A stretch of DNA of 64,000 nucleotides, from assembly GCA_963755705.1 (NCBI GenBank), contig CAVWKW010000001.1, positions 1,488,001 to 1,552,000 of the forward strand, written 5' to 3'. Below the pieces are notes generated by a model. The model was given only the letters and a program-made list of their open reading frames with translations. It had not been told where the DNA came from and made no database searches. Made by a program: the position numbers and the translations under genes. Positions 17,065 through 26,040 of this stretch are shown in pieces. Within the stretch, counting starts at the first letter, position 1. Every line of letters begins with the position of its first letter. This DNA is from JBARDN01 sp963755705. GTDB taxonomy: Bacteria > Desulfobacterota > Binatia > Binatales > Binataceae.

Positions 17065-18687
17065 TCATCGCGGCATGGAGTCCCACAGGTCGCAGTGATG
17101 AATCTTGGCGAAGTCTGATTCGTATCCGATCGCTCCTGGAGCCAACGACAGGACTCGCGGATCGCTGGCGCTAAAGCGGGTCCATCGGGGCGAGCCGCCG
17201 GGATTGCCTGACGTGATGAATCCGATCCAATAGGCCATCATCGCGTCGGAGAGTTTTTGCTGGGCCGCCGACGCGGAAACGTTGGACGCGATGCCGCCGA
17301 ATACGTATTGAATCTCCGAGCTGTGATATGCGCCGAGCGGAAAAGGGGGATTGCGAAAAAACTTGACCGGCGCTTGAGGGTCATTGAACTCATACTGATA
17401 GACAGGCACCTGCGCGGAAAGTATCGATCCGGCTCTGACTATCGGACAACTGAAGACTCCATCTCCAAATCCCGCCGCGGACGCCTGTATCGGCGAGGGA
17501 TAGTTGCCCAGCGGATACGCGGCCAGCACGCGAGCCGCATCGTTGCCGAAACGTTCATGGACCTCGGCTTCAAATTTCCCGGCGGTAACAGGTTTGGCAA
17601 ACGCGAGGAACAGGGTTCCCTCGTTGCGATTCGAGCCATTGAGCACCGGGACCTTGTTGAAGCGTCCCGCCGCAAGCGCCTCCGCCGGCTGGCTCGGGAT
17701 AAGGCTGCCGTCCATGACCGGCTCCCAGATCGGACTGCCGGCTGCCAGAGGATTCGAAGGAATCGCGCCAAGCACCTCCGCGGCGGATTTCGAGCGCATG
17801 CATGCCGCGACGTTTGATGCCTTGTCGCATCCGAGCTTGGCCGCAAATTCGTCACCGCGAGTCTCCGCATCGGCCATGGTGCGAGCGTGCAGGAACGGGC
17901 CGCTCTCGAGGACTGCACGCTCGAAGAGCCCGGCCGCGGCGGGCGAAACCAGATGCAGTCCGATGCTGATCGCGCCGGCCGACTCTCCCGCAACCGTAAC
18001 CTTGTTCGGATCGCCGCCGAAGGCTGCGATGTTTTCCTTGACCCAGCGCAGGGCGGCCTGCTGATCGAGCAGGCCGTAGTTGCCCGACGGACGGCCCGGG
18101 GAATCGAGGCTGCGGCTCGCCAGGAAGCCGAACGGTCCGAGGCGATAATTTATCGTGACGACAACCAGCTTGCCCTTGGCGGCGAGCTTGCTGCCGTCGT
18201 ACGACGACCCGGTGCCGGCGATGAAGGTGCCGCCGTGAATCCAGACCATCACTGGAAGCCGCGTGCCGCCGGAAACAGGTGAATAGATATTGAGATAGAG
18301 GCAGTCCTCGGAGCCTTCGGGACCGCCGTGGCGAAAGCTCAGTTGGGTGCACGAGTTTCCGGCGCGCGAGGCGTCGAGCGTGTCCGTCCAGCTCGCGTGC
18401 GCCTCAGGCGGTTGCCAGCGCAAATTGCCGACCGGAGGAGCAGCGTATGGAATGCCAAGAAACACGCGCAGGTTTCCATCGACGGTGCCGCGAACCGCGC
18501 CTGTGCGCGTCTTTACGACTGGAGCACCCGAATCCGACGCCGCGGCGCAGGCGGGACGCACGAAGAACAGAGTCACCGCAGCGCAAGCAACCGCAGTCGC
18601 GATCCAGCTTGATGTGCGCCCGCATCGGAGAGCTACGGGATTGGATTCGCATCGATAATCGTTCGAATAGCTACTCAGAAAATTCAT
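17065..18687 (-). CDS. secreted type B carboxylesterase
   Basis: An exported esterase of about 540 residues. The start at 18687 is chosen because GGAGAGGAGAAAG directly precedes it. A long basic and then hydrophobic leader (WIATAVACAAVTLFFVRPACA) ends in a signal peptidase site. The catalytic domain shows FLGIPYAAPPVGNLRW, EDCLYLNIYSP, VMVWIHGGTF (oxyanion hole), GGDPNKVTVAGESAGAIS with the nucleophile Ser, an RNEGT segment probably near the acid, and AYHSSEIQYVFG with the catalytic His. This is the cholinesterase/type B carboxylesterase layout. The natural substrate is unknown. Confidence 0.88.
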   Translation of the reverse strand: MNFLSSYSNDYRCESNPVALRCGRTSSWIATAVACAAVTLFFVRPACAAASDSGAPVVKTRTGAVRGTVDGNLRVFLGIPYAAPPVGNLRWQPPEAHASWTDTLDASRAGNSCTQLSFRHGGPEGSEDCLYLNIYSPVSGGTRLPVMVWIHGGTFIAGTGSSYDGSKLAAKGKLVVVTINYRLGPFGFLASRSLDSPGRPSGNYGLLDQQAALRWVKENIAAFGGDPNKVTVAGESAGAISIGLHLVSPAAAGLFERAVLESGPFLHARTMADAETRGDEFAAKLGCDKASNVAACMRSKSAAEVLGAIPSNPLAAGSPIWEPVMDGSLIPSQPAEALAAGRFNKVPVLNGSNRNEGTLFLAFAKPVTAGKFEAEVHERFGNDAARVLAAYPLGNYPSPIQASAAGFGDGVFSCPIVRAGSILSAQVPVYQYEFNDPQAPVKFFRNPPFPLGAYHSSEIQYVFGGIASNVSASAAQQKLSDAMMAYWIGFITSGNPGGSPRWTRFSASDPRVLSLAPGAIGYESDFAKIHHCDLWDSMPR

Positions 18688-18771
18688 CTTTCTCCTCTCC
18701 CCGCTGTGCCGATGCATGCGATTAGTATATTTCCGCGCGCGGATATTCCAGCGCATCGAAAATCTGAAGCC

Positions 18772-19389
18772 TCAATGGAAATGCTGATAGACTAACGCCA
18801 GACCGACGATCACGCCGAGAAGTACCCCGACGGATAGCTGCGCGAGGAGTGCCCGCCACGCCGAGAAATGGTTAACCTCGCCGATACATTTGAGTTCGAC
18901 GATCAGGCCCCAAAGCCCGAGTGCACCGCTTAAGACTGCTAGTCCCGGCGGGAGCGCGAACGCTCCCGGCGCGAGCGCGTGCGGTGTCACGATTCCCGCC
19001 AGTATCGCGACGACGCCGAGGCCAGTTGCTACGATTCCGGGGATGCTCGACCATGCGATCGCCGCGCGCGTCTGCACTACCGACGCGGTCCCGCCGAACA
19101 GGCGGCAGGCTCCGGTGATTATCCATCCCGCGAGGTACAGTCCAACAATTCCCCAGACTGCGAATAAGACTACTTTCAGGGCGACCAAAAACGGCCACAG
19201 CGCTGACATGGTTTGCGGTCCCGACAGGGCGGAAAGCCATGAGCCCTCGAGGCCGCTCAGCGCGCCGCTGAGCGCCGCCAGCGCGAGCACCGAGCGGCGC
19301 GGGTCGGTGTCAACAATTTCGCGAATGGTGTCGCGAGGCGCGATCCAGATTTTGAAAAAACGTGCGGCCGCGTCTTCCGATTGAGCCAT
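18772..19389 (-). CDS. Yip1-like five-helix membrane protein
   Basis: A 205-residue membrane protein starting at 19389 behind GGAGAAGGC. A short N-terminal amphipathic part (RFFKIWIAPRDTIREIVDTDP) is followed by about five hydrophobic helices, the layout of bacterial Yip1-domain proteins. The F-x-x-x-W-x-x-P-x-x-x-x-R-x-I pattern is typical of that family. Its function is not known in bacteria. No partner gene is evident. Confidence 0.65.
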   Translation of the reverse strand: MAQSEDAAARFFKIWIAPRDTIREIVDTDPRRSVLALAALSGALSGLEGSWLSALSGPQTMSALWPFLVALKVVLFAVWGIVGLYLAGWIITGACRLFGGTASVVQTRAAIAWSSIPGIVATGLGVVAILAGIVTPHALAPGAFALPPGLAVLSGALGLWGLIVELKCIGEVNHFSAWRALLAQLSVGVLLGVIVGLALVYQHFH

Positions 19390-19563
19390 AGCCTTCTCCG
19401 CCGCGACTCCGCGCGGTCCGGGCCACGGTAGCATCGCGGGCAATGTCAATACATCGCGCAACCCTTTCACCCCGAGTCACTTGACACTACTCGGGAGCGC
19501 GCTTAGCCTCGCGGCCATCTCGTATTGGCGGTTCTGTCAATAATTCACATGGAGGAAAATTCG

Positions 19564-19884
19564 ATGCAAAAGTTGGGCAGCCTCATGATGATTCTGCCGT
19601 TCGCGGCATTGATTTTCTCGGCGGCGGCATGCGTACGTATCGCCTCGAGCTCGATCGGGAATTCCGAGAAGGTCGTGGCGGGTAACAGCGTCACCGCGCA
19701 AGCGAGCGATATGGGATTTCTGGAACTGGTCGCACCGATGGGATTGACTTCGTCCGCGAACTCCAATCTCTCGGCGCAATGCCCGTCGGGCAAATTTACC
19801 AACGCGACCGCTGAATTAAGCGTTCGCGATTTTCTGGCAATCGTTCAGATGTATCAGATCGATGTGACCGCGATCTGCCAGTAG
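19564..19884 (+). CDS. small putative lipoprotein
   Basis: The preferred ATG at 19564 follows GGAGG by a short spacer. The 106-residue product begins with Met-Gln-Lys and a hydrophobic helix ending in FSAAAC, a reasonable lipobox. The mature part is small (about 80 residues), rich in Ser, Ala and Asn, with a second Cys in SAQCPSG and a third at the very end (AICQ), so one disulfide is possible. I recognise no family. A strong intrinsic terminator follows, so it is a one-gene transcript. Confidence 0.6.
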   Translation: MQKLGSLMMILPFAALIFSAAACVRIASSSIGNSEKVVAGNSVTAQASDMGFLELVAPMGLTSSANSNLSAQCPSGKFTNATAELSVRDFLAIVQMYQIDVTAICQ

Positions 19885-19909
19885 CATCCGCCGTCCGTAT
19901 GTTTATACC

Positions 19910-19962
19910 GGCTCGTCCGCACACATCGTTCGAAGTTGCGCGTCGGACGAGCCTGCTTTTTT
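19910..19962 (+). terminator. intrinsic terminator after the small lipoprotein gene
   Basis: GGCTCGTCCG (19910-19919) pairs perfectly with CGGACGAGCC (19944-19953), and a run of six T (19957-19962) follows. The 24-base loop may fold further. Confidence 0.8.
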
Positions 19963-20121
19963 ACGCATTCGACGTATTCCTCTCGGGCGAAAGCTGAAGT
20001 TTCTGTAACCACTCGGCGCGAGCCGCCGTCTTCTAGTGCGGGACGGGTGACACCCAATCAATAACCGGCTCGGGCGTATAGGCCAACGCTCAGAGTCCAA
20101 TTTCAACCGAGGAGAGGGGTA

Positions 20122-20679
20122 ATGCGTAAATCTGTATCGACAATGGTTGCGGGCGCGGTGATTGCCGCGATCGCGGGATTCGGCGGGATCGCGATGGCAA
20201 AGCATTCGAGCCCGGGCGGAGAATTCAATCTCCAGGTCAGCGGCTTTGAGATGATCACGAATAGCTCGGTAGCCACGCACGTCGATCTGAAGGGCCGCGG
20301 TACGATTTTGTCCGATCCAACCGGCGCTCTGAGCGGCGGCGCGCTGACGATCTCGGCCGTGAACGGCGCGGTTCCGGAAGGCTCGCCGGTCGGCAGCGTA
20401 TGCACCGGCACGGCGACCGGACAGATCAGCAAAGGCTCGAGCGACGTCTACACAATGACCTTTGACTATTCCGATGGCGCGAACTCGGGCAATTGCCTGT
20501 CGCAAAATCTGACCCTGACCTGCACCCGCGCGGTCAATCCCGCGGGGTTGGCGATTGACCTCGCCGCCGGCAGCTACGATTGCGTAGTCTCGGGTGTAAG
20601 TGGAGTGAGCGCGAGCGACGAAACGATCGATGCGTCCTCGGTGGGAATCCACTTCGGCTCGCACGCGGCGGTGGATTAG
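20122..20679 (+). CDS. small secreted protein of unknown function
   Basis: The ATG follows GAGGAGAGG. The 185-residue product has a clear signal peptide (basic start, VAGAVIAAIAGFGGIAMA, Ala-x-Ala cleavage), then a Gly/Ser/Thr-rich, probably beta-rich domain with no charge clusters. Four Cys in the mature part (SVCTG, GNCLSQ, LTCTR, YDCVV) could make two disulfides, which fits a periplasmic or extracellular protein. I cannot assign a family. It has its own terminator and the neighbouring genes offer no functional hint. Confidence 0.65.
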   Translation: MRKSVSTMVAGAVIAAIAGFGGIAMAKHSSPGGEFNLQVSGFEMITNSSVATHVDLKGRGTILSDPTGALSGGALTISAVNGAVPEGSPVGSVCTGTATGQISKGSSDVYTMTFDYSDGANSGNCLSQNLTLTCTRAVNPAGLAIDLAAGSYDCVVSGVSGVSASDETIDASSVGIHFGSHAAVD

Positions 20680-20713
20680 CGCGCAGCCGGAATCGTCTGA
20701 TTTTCACGCTTCG

Positions 20714-20756
20714 GTGGCGCCGCGGGGTCCAGGCGATTCACGCGGCGCCACTTTTT
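20714..20756 (+). terminator. intrinsic terminator after the small secreted protein gene
   Basis: An 11-bp perfect stem, GTGGCGCCGCG (20714-20724) with CGCGGCGCCAC (20741-20751), is followed by TTTTT at 20752-20756. Confidence 0.85.
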
Positions 20757-20939
20757 GATCACCGCCTCGAATTTTGCGCAAACACATCGATACGTACAAC
20801 CGCGTATTGCCGCGATTATCAGACAACTCTATTCTCGCCACGCGAGCTAGCACTCATCGGTAGTAGCGCTCCTTCGAGCGATTCTGCGTTTGAACTGCCC
20901 GCTACTGAGGGACGCTCATGTGGGTTGCGGAGGGTTGGA

Positions 20940-21125
20940 ATGCGCTCGAAAAATCATTTCGTCAATTTGAGAAGCGCCGTGGTGGCTGCACTGGCGTTCC
21001 TGATGCTTTGCATCGCCGAACTATACGTCTTGTACAGCTATCGGCCGGCGGGTATCGCCCCGAACGAATCGACACCGCCTATCGCGGCTTGCTGTGCACA
21101 GGGATCGAAGTGTAATGGATGCTGA
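20940..21125 (+). CDS. small Cys-rich single-pass membrane protein (possible)
   Basis: A 61-codon frame begins at ATG 20940 with GGAGG six bases upstream. The product has a basic start, one hydrophobic helix (AVVAALAFLMLCIAELYVLY) and a short tail ending in CCAQGSKCNGC, four Cys in the last eleven residues. The Cys cluster could bind metal or form disulfides on the outer face. No family is recognised. The end overlaps nothing and the epimerase-like gene starts 32 bases later. The frame is short, so it could be spurious, but the ribosome site and membrane helix argue for a gene. Confidence 0.45.
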   Translation: MRSKNHFVNLRSAVVAALAFLMLCIAELYVLYSYRPAGIAPNESTPPIAACCAQGSKCNGC

Positions 21126-21157
21126 CATCATCTTTCAGCAGGGCGGTTACTTCCACG

Positions 21158-21601
21158 ATGGCAGAGCCGATTGGGAAGCTCGATCATATCGGGATCGCGG
21201 TTAAAAGCGTCGCCGAGGCGCGCAGGTTTTACGAGGGCGTGCTCGGCGCGAGATTCATGTATGAGGCGGAAAGCGACAAGGCCGGCTACAAGCTCGCTGA
21301 GTTCGATCTGAACGGCTTGACGATCGAGCTGCTCGAACCGCTCGGCGAGGATTCATTCCTGCACAAATTCCTCGCCACCCGCGGCGAGGGGATGCATCAC
21401 CTGACCTTTAACGTTCCCGACACGAAAGCCAAAGTCACCCAGCTGGTGAAGCAGGGCGTGCGCGTCGTCGATGAAACCGAGTGGTCGCCGTCGTCGTACG
21501 AAGCTTTCATCTCGCCGCGTTCCTCGCACGGCGTGCTGATCCAGCTCGGCAATGGATATCCGACGCTGTCGAACGATCCGCACTGGTTTAGCAAGAAATA
21601 A
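21158..21601 (+). CDS. mce: methylmalonyl-CoA epimerase-like VOC protein
   Basis: A 147-residue vicinal-oxygen-chelate protein. KLDHIGIAVKSVAEARRFYEGVLG is the usual opening of methylmalonyl-CoA epimerase, with the metal His in DHIG. A second metal His lies in GEGMHHLTFNV, and Glu residues (TIELLEPLGEDSF) match the third ligand region. The enzyme interconverts (R)- and (S)-methylmalonyl-CoA in propionyl-CoA metabolism. No mutase gene is nearby, so a different VOC activity such as a glyoxalase is possible. The start is set at MAEPIG, where the family begins. Confidence 0.8.
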   Translation: MAEPIGKLDHIGIAVKSVAEARRFYEGVLGARFMYEAESDKAGYKLAEFDLNGLTIELLEPLGEDSFLHKFLATRGEGMHHLTFNVPDTKAKVTQLVKQGVRVVDETEWSPSSYEAFISPRSSHGVLIQLGNGYPTLSNDPHWFSKK

Positions 21602-21606
21602 GATAA

Positions 21607-22386
21607 TTAACCGATCAGTCCCGGATTTGCGCCGCCGTCGATCGTGATATTCGCGCCGTGGATAAACGCGGCGCGCGGCGACGCGAGGAAGACGATCAGG
21701 TCGGCAACTTCCTGGGCTTCGCCGGGACGGCCGAGCGGCGTCATCCGCGAGTAGACCTCCTTGATATCGCGGCCGTGCGCGGCGCGCTCTGAGAACAGCC
21801 GCAGCCGCTCGGTGAGAATTGGTCCCGGGTTTACGCCCGCCACCCGCACGCGATGCTTTGCGCCCTCGTCGGCCAGGGCTTTGGTGAAATGATTGAGCGC
21901 GGCGTTGGCTGCGCCGCCGACCATGTATCCCGCGCTCGGCCTGAGCCCACCGGTACCGATCACGTTGACGATTGCGCCGGAGCGGTTCGCCGCCATTGCC
22001 GGCATCACCTCGCGCGCCATCCGCACGTAGCCGAAGAACTTGAGCTCGAAATCGGCGTGCCAATCGTCGTCGGTAATCTTTTGAAACTCTCCCGGACGCG
22101 CGCTGCCGGCGTTGTTCACCAGGATATCGATCCGGCCGAACTCATCGATGCATCGCTTGACGACGCGGCGGATATCGTCGTGGCTGGTAAGGTCCGCGAT
22201 GGCGGGCACGACGCGCGCGCCTTCGGTATGGCGCGCGAGTGCGACGGTCTCGTCGAGGGCCTCTTTGCCGCGCGCGCAGACCATCACGGCGACGCCTTCC
22301 GCGGCCAGCGTTAGCGCGGTGGCGCGTCCGATACCTTTGCTCCCGCCGGTCACAAGGGCGATCTTTCCTGCAAGTTCGAGATTCAT
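21607..22386 (-). CDS. short-chain dehydrogenase/reductase (SDR)
   Basis: A 259-residue classical SDR. It opens with ELAGKIALVTGGSKGIGRA (Rossmann motif), has NNAGS on strand 4, a Ser-containing strand (GAIVNVIGTGG) and a downstream Tyr (SAGYMVGGAANAALNH). The Tyr-x-x-x-Lys motif is replaced by Tyr-Met-Val-Gly-Gly, so the catalytic Lys is not in its usual place. The C-terminal FLASPRAAFIHGANITIDGG is typical of the 3-oxoacyl-ACP reductase-like group. GAGG sits 9 bases before the ATG. Its open frame continues further upstream but that part overlaps argS. Confidence 0.85.
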   Translation of the reverse strand: MNLELAGKIALVTGGSKGIGRATALTLAAEGVAVMVCARGKEALDETVALARHTEGARVVPAIADLTSHDDIRRVVKRCIDEFGRIDILVNNAGSARPGEFQKITDDDWHADFELKFFGYVRMAREVMPAMAANRSGAIVNVIGTGGLRPSAGYMVGGAANAALNHFTKALADEGAKHRVRVAGVNPGPILTERLRLFSERAAHGRDIKEVYSRMTPLGRPGEAQEVADLIVFLASPRAAFIHGANITIDGGANPGLIG

Positions 22387-22528
22387 CGGTTGTATCCTCG
22401 TTAGCGCCGAGCCTCGCATCGCGCCTCGGCGAGCGTCAAGCTGCGCGCAGCGGCGACTTAACATGGCGTCCCGTATCTGGCACGATTGCACCACATCCGA
22501 ACGGCAAACTAGATCGGCTAACCCTGAG

Positions 22529-24205
22529 ATGAAGGAAATTGTAGTTTCGTGCCTGAGCGCCGCAATCGAGCGGGCGCGCTCGAACGGCCAGCTTGCGTCG
22601 GCTCCGGCATCGATAGGAATCGAAGCGCCCAAGGATCCGGCCCACGGCGATATCGCGTCGAACGTCGCGATGACGATGGCGCGGGCCGAGGGCAAACCGC
22701 CGCGCGCGATCGCGGCGGCGATCAAGGACGCGATCGAGCTACCGCCGGAAATCGCCGAGGTTGGAATCGCGGGTCCGGGGTTCATCAACTTCCGGATGGC
22801 GCCGACGTACTGGCACGGTGAAATCCGGAACGCGGTGCGCGAGGGCGTGGCCTACTTTCGTCCGCGCAAGTGGGAGCTCCGTCCCGGTGCGGGTGATCGC
22901 GTGCAAGTTGAATTTCTCTCCGCGAATCCCACCGGTCCGGTGACCGTCGGGCACGGGCGCAATGCCGTGCTAGGCGACACGATCGCACGGCTGTTTGAGG
23001 CGGCAGGCTTCAACGTTACGCGTGAATATTATTTCAACGACGCCGGCCGCCAGATGAAGCTGCTCGCCGAGTCGGTGCGCGTGCGCTATTTGCAGGAACT
23101 CGGTATTGACGCGGTGCTCCCCGAAGACGGCTACCAAGGCGAGTACATTCGCGACATCGCGAAAGAACTGCGCGCCCGCGACGGCGACCGGCTGCATGAG
23201 AGCGGCGACCGCGAGATTTTTCGCGCCGCGGCGATCAAGGCAATTTTCGCGGACATTCTCCACACCTGCGAGCGGCTCGGAATCCGCTTTGATGTCTACA
23301 CCAACGACGTTGACCTGATTAAGGCGGGCCGGATCGAAAAGGTGCTCGAAGAATTGCGCGCGCGCGAACTGCTCACCGATCGCGATGGCGCAGTATGGCT
23401 GCGCGGCGAACCGATAGGTTTGCCCAAGGATGAAGTGCTGGTGCGCTCCGGACCGGACCGCGAGCCGACCTATCGCACGGCCGATATCGCCTACCATATC
23501 GAAAAACTCGAGCGCGAATTCGATCTGATCGTGGACGTGTTTGGCGCCGACCATCTAGCCGAACATAAAGAGGTGATTGCCGCGGTCAAGGCGCTGGGCC
23601 ACGACGCGACGCCGATCCGCGCGATCATCTACCAGTTCGTCACGCTGACGCGCGGGGGCGAGAAAATTAAGATGTCCACCCGCAAGGCGACCTACGTCAC
23701 GCTTGACGAGTTGATCGACGAGGTGGGCGCCGACGTGGTGCGGTTCTTTTTCCTGTTCCGCAAATCCGACAGCCAGCTTGATTTCGATCTCGAACTCGCC
23801 AAAAAGCAGGCCCCGGAAAACCCGGTCTTCTATGTGCAATATGCGCACGCGCGCCTGGCGAGCATTTTCCGCGAGGGCGAAAAATCCGGCCTCGCGCTCC
23901 CTGCCAATACCGCCGCCGTCGATCTGGCGCTGCTCTCGGCTGAGGAACTCGACCTCGCCAAACGCGCGGTCGGGATGCCCGCAGTGATGACCGGTGCGGC
24001 CGAGTCGCTCGAGCCGCATCGCATCTCGTTCTATCTGCTCGAGCTCGCCGCCGAGTTTCATCGCTATTACAACAAGCCTGCGAATCGTATAATCGGACCT
24101 GATCGCGAGCTCAGCCTGGCGCGGCTATACTTGGCCGGGCTGGTGCGGACCGCGATCGCGGCGGGGTTGGGGATCCTCGGTGTTAGTGCACCGGAGCGGA
24201 TGTGA
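22529..24205 (+). CDS. argS: arginyl-tRNA synthetase
   Basis: Charges tRNA-Arg with arginine in the cytoplasm. The 558-residue class I synthetase has an N-terminal additional domain (DPAHGDIASNVAMTMA), a HIGH-like motif in SANPTGPVTVGHGRNA, KMSTR in GEKIKMSTRKATYVTLDEL, and the C-terminal anticodon-binding domain ending AGLVRTAIAAGLGILGVSAPERM. The start at 22529 is where the conserved N-terminus begins. A longer open frame upstream is ignored. The SPOR gene follows 7 bases after the stop, probably in the same transcript. A tRNA-Arg(CCU) lies at 51679-51752. Confidence 0.95.
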   Translation: MKEIVVSCLSAAIERARSNGQLASAPASIGIEAPKDPAHGDIASNVAMTMARAEGKPPRAIAAAIKDAIELPPEIAEVGIAGPGFINFRMAPTYWHGEIRNAVREGVAYFRPRKWELRPGAGDRVQVEFLSANPTGPVTVGHGRNAVLGDTIARLFEAAGFNVTREYYFNDAGRQMKLLAESVRVRYLQELGIDAVLPEDGYQGEYIRDIAKELRARDGDRLHESGDREIFRAAAIKAIFADILHTCERLGIRFDVYTNDVDLIKAGRIEKVLEELRARELLTDRDGAVWLRGEPIGLPKDEVLVRSGPDREPTYRTADIAYHIEKLEREFDLIVDVFGADHLAEHKEVIAAVKALGHDATPIRAIIYQFVTLTRGGEKIKMSTRKATYVTLDELIDEVGADVVRFFFLFRKSDSQLDFDLELAKKQAPENPVFYVQYAHARLASIFREGEKSGLALPANTAAVDLALLSAEELDLAKRAVGMPAVMTGAAESLEPHRISFYLLELAAEFHRYYNKPANRIIGPDRELSLARLYLAGLVRTAIAAGLGILGVSAPERM

Positions 24206-24212
24206 GGCGGCG

Positions 24213-24797
24213 ATGCGATTCGAAATCAGGGCAGCGGGCGCAGGTCTAATCCTGGCGGGACTTCTGGGACTCTCGGGCGCGGTGTTCGCGCTCGGACTGA
24301 TCGCGGGATACGAAATGGCGCGACAGAATACCGCCGATACGACGCAGGTCGCGTCAGTTTTTCCAGTTCCGACTCCGCCCGCACTGGAACCAACGCCGAC
24401 CGCTGCGGCGCCTGAGGCTGAGCGATCTCCGGCAGCCGCATCCAGCGTAGCGGCGATCGCACCTGCGCTGCATCCGAAGTTGCCGGCAGCGATCATGACT
24501 CCAGCCGCGCGCGCATCCGAGAGCGCGCGCACGGTAACGGCCAACGCCGAACCGTCACTGCCTGTGCGCAAGCATCCGTTCAATATCCAGATCGATGCCG
24601 TGATGGATCGCGCGGGTGCGGACGACATGGTGCGCCGGCTCAGAGCGCTCGGCTTTCCCTCTTCGGAATCCGCCACCAGCCTCAATGGAGAGACGTGGTA
24701 TCGCGTAAGCGTCGGTCCATACGCAACTCAGGAAGAGGCGCAGGCCGCGCAGGAAAAACTGCATCAGCAGTATCGCGCAACCTACAACGGGCACTGA
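24213..24797 (+). CDS. SPOR domain membrane protein
   Basis: A 194-residue protein with one N-terminal membrane helix (AAGAGLILAGLLGLSGAVFALGLIAGYEMA), a long Pro/Ala/Thr-rich periplasmic linker (about residues 35-120) and a C-terminal SPOR domain (FNIQIDAVMDRAGADDMVRRL, then TWYRVSVGPYATQEEAQAAQ). SPOR domains bind denuded septal peptidoglycan, so a role at the division site is likely, as for FtsN or DedD. The argS-SPOR gene order is common in Proteobacteria-like genomes. The start at 24213 follows GAGGCGG. Confidence 0.85.
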   Translation: MRFEIRAAGAGLILAGLLGLSGAVFALGLIAGYEMARQNTADTTQVASVFPVPTPPALEPTPTAAAPEAERSPAAASSVAAIAPALHPKLPAAIMTPAARASESARTVTANAEPSLPVRKHPFNIQIDAVMDRAGADDMVRRLRALGFPSSESATSLNGETWYRVSVGPYATQEEAQAAQEKLHQQYRATYNGH

Positions 24798-24814
24798 GCG
24801 CGGGGCCCATACGG

Positions 24815-25255
24815 TCAGGAGTCGTCTTGGACAGCCGCCTGACGGATCGCATTCAAGACAAACACGAAGTGGCGCGGATCGGATACGTGCTCGAGCAGGC
24901 TGACTCGCTTCAGGACCCTGAGCTCGGCGGTGGTGACTTTGTGACGAACCAATAGCGCGCGATTCGAGGAAAATCGTCGCCATGAATCGTCGATTCGCTT
25001 AATGCCGCCGGGTTGCTGATGTCCGCACGCCAGGTATCTCGCATCCGGATGCGCCAGGAACAGCAGTTCGCGAGGATTGAGCCCGAGCGTGGTGGAAATT
25101 CGCCGAAGCAGTGTCAGCGATGGCCTCCGTTTACCGCTCTCGATATACGCGATATGGCTTGGCTTGACGCGGATAGCACGGGCAAGCTCGCGCTGCGTCA
25201 TCTCCATCGCGACGCGCGCCTCTTTCACCATTCCCCCGAGCGTTCGTTCGATCAT
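24815..25255 (-). CDS. XRE-family helix-turn-helix regulator
   Basis: A 146-residue DNA-binding protein. Residues 8-62 form a Cro/C1-type helix-turn-helix (MTQRELARAIRVKPSHIAYIESGKRRPS), with the usual Q-x-x-L-A and I-x-x-x-E-x-G-x-R-x-P pattern. The rest (about 80 residues) is unrecognised and could be a sensing or oligomerisation part. Its ATG overlaps the stop of the ImmA-like peptidase gene by 4 bases, so the two are made together. By analogy with ImmR/ImmA and DdrO/IrrE pairs it is probably a repressor removed by the peptidase. The target genes are not shown. Confidence 0.8.
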   Translation of the reverse strand: MIERTLGGMVKEARVAMEMTQRELARAIRVKPSHIAYIESGKRRPSLTLLRRISTTLGLNPRELLFLAHPDARYLACGHQQPGGIKRIDDSWRRFSSNRALLVRHKVTTAELRVLKRVSLLEHVSDPRHFVFVLNAIRQAAVQDDS

Positions 25256-26040
25256 ATTCCGTACTCGTTAAGTAAAGTTGCGCGCAGCTTCGCAATGTGA
25301 ATCATGCCAGCCAGGTAAAGAAGATTCTCAGCGGGCGCCGCGTCTCTCTTGAAGTCGAAGCCCGTGACCGAGAGTAGATATGGTCTTACTTTTGAGACCA
25401 AAGTTTCGGCATCATTCCTCCGCACGCCAGTGCGCTGGGCACCAAACAGCCGCCTGGCTGCCGATTGGGGATAACAGGCCAGAACCATCAATACATCAGC
25501 TACTATCTCTCGCGGGTCGGCCAAATGACTTTCGTAGTTAGTGTTGAATGTCAGTTCTACTCGTTCCGCATCCGAATCGTCGAAAATTTGACTCGTCAAG
25601 TGATGACCGATTTCGTGCCAGAACGTGGCTGCCACTGCGACGGGGTGATTAGAAGTATTGAGGCCTATCAGAGGCCGTTTCATGAGATCATTGTCGTGAA
25701 CATAGAAACCCCGCAGAGACCCACCCTCGCATCCCTCGAAAGCGTTGGCGTGCAGGACGGCGCCCATATCCTTCGCAATCTGCGCCAGCTGGCGGCGGTC
25801 CAATACAGCGAAAACCTCTCGGTTCAACTTCGGCAGTGCCGCGCGCATTTCGGTGAGAATTTCTCCTAGCTCCTGTCGATCGAAGTACTTGTGCAACGCG
25901 GCCGCGTAGCCGAGGGCGGCAAAGGAACGAAAATACTCCTCTACGTCGCGCGAGATCGGTTTGAGGCGACGCAGCTGCGCGTACTTCACGATTTCACGGA
26001 TAACACCGTCGAGACCTCGAAATCTTTCATTTTCAGTCAT
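25252..26040 (-). CDS. ImmA/IrrE-like metallo-endopeptidase
   Basis: A 262-residue predicted zinc peptidase. The HEIGH motif (residues 142-146, TFWHEIGHHLTSQIF) supplies two metal ligands and the catalytic Glu. A downstream Glu in PREIVADVLM (about residue 178) fits the third ligand, as in ImmA/IrrE proteins. The N-terminal 130 residues are not recognised. It is the first gene of a two-gene operon with the XRE regulator, the reverse of the usual ImmR-ImmA order. Related pairs cleave their repressor under stress. A promoter (TTGATA-16-GATAAT) lies just upstream. Confidence 0.78.
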   Translation of the reverse strand: MTENERFRGLDGVIREIVKYAQLRRLKPISRDVEEYFRSFAALGYAAALHKYFDRQELGEILTEMRAALPKLNREVFAVLDRRQLAQIAKDMGAVLHANAFEGCEGGSLRGFYVHDNDLMKRPLIGLNTSNHPVAVAATFWHEIGHHLTSQIFDDSDAERVELTFNTNYESHLADPREIVADVLMVLACYPQSAARRLFGAQRTGVRRNDAETLVSKVRPYLLSVTGFDFKRDAAPAENLLYLAGMIHIAKLRATLLNEYGI

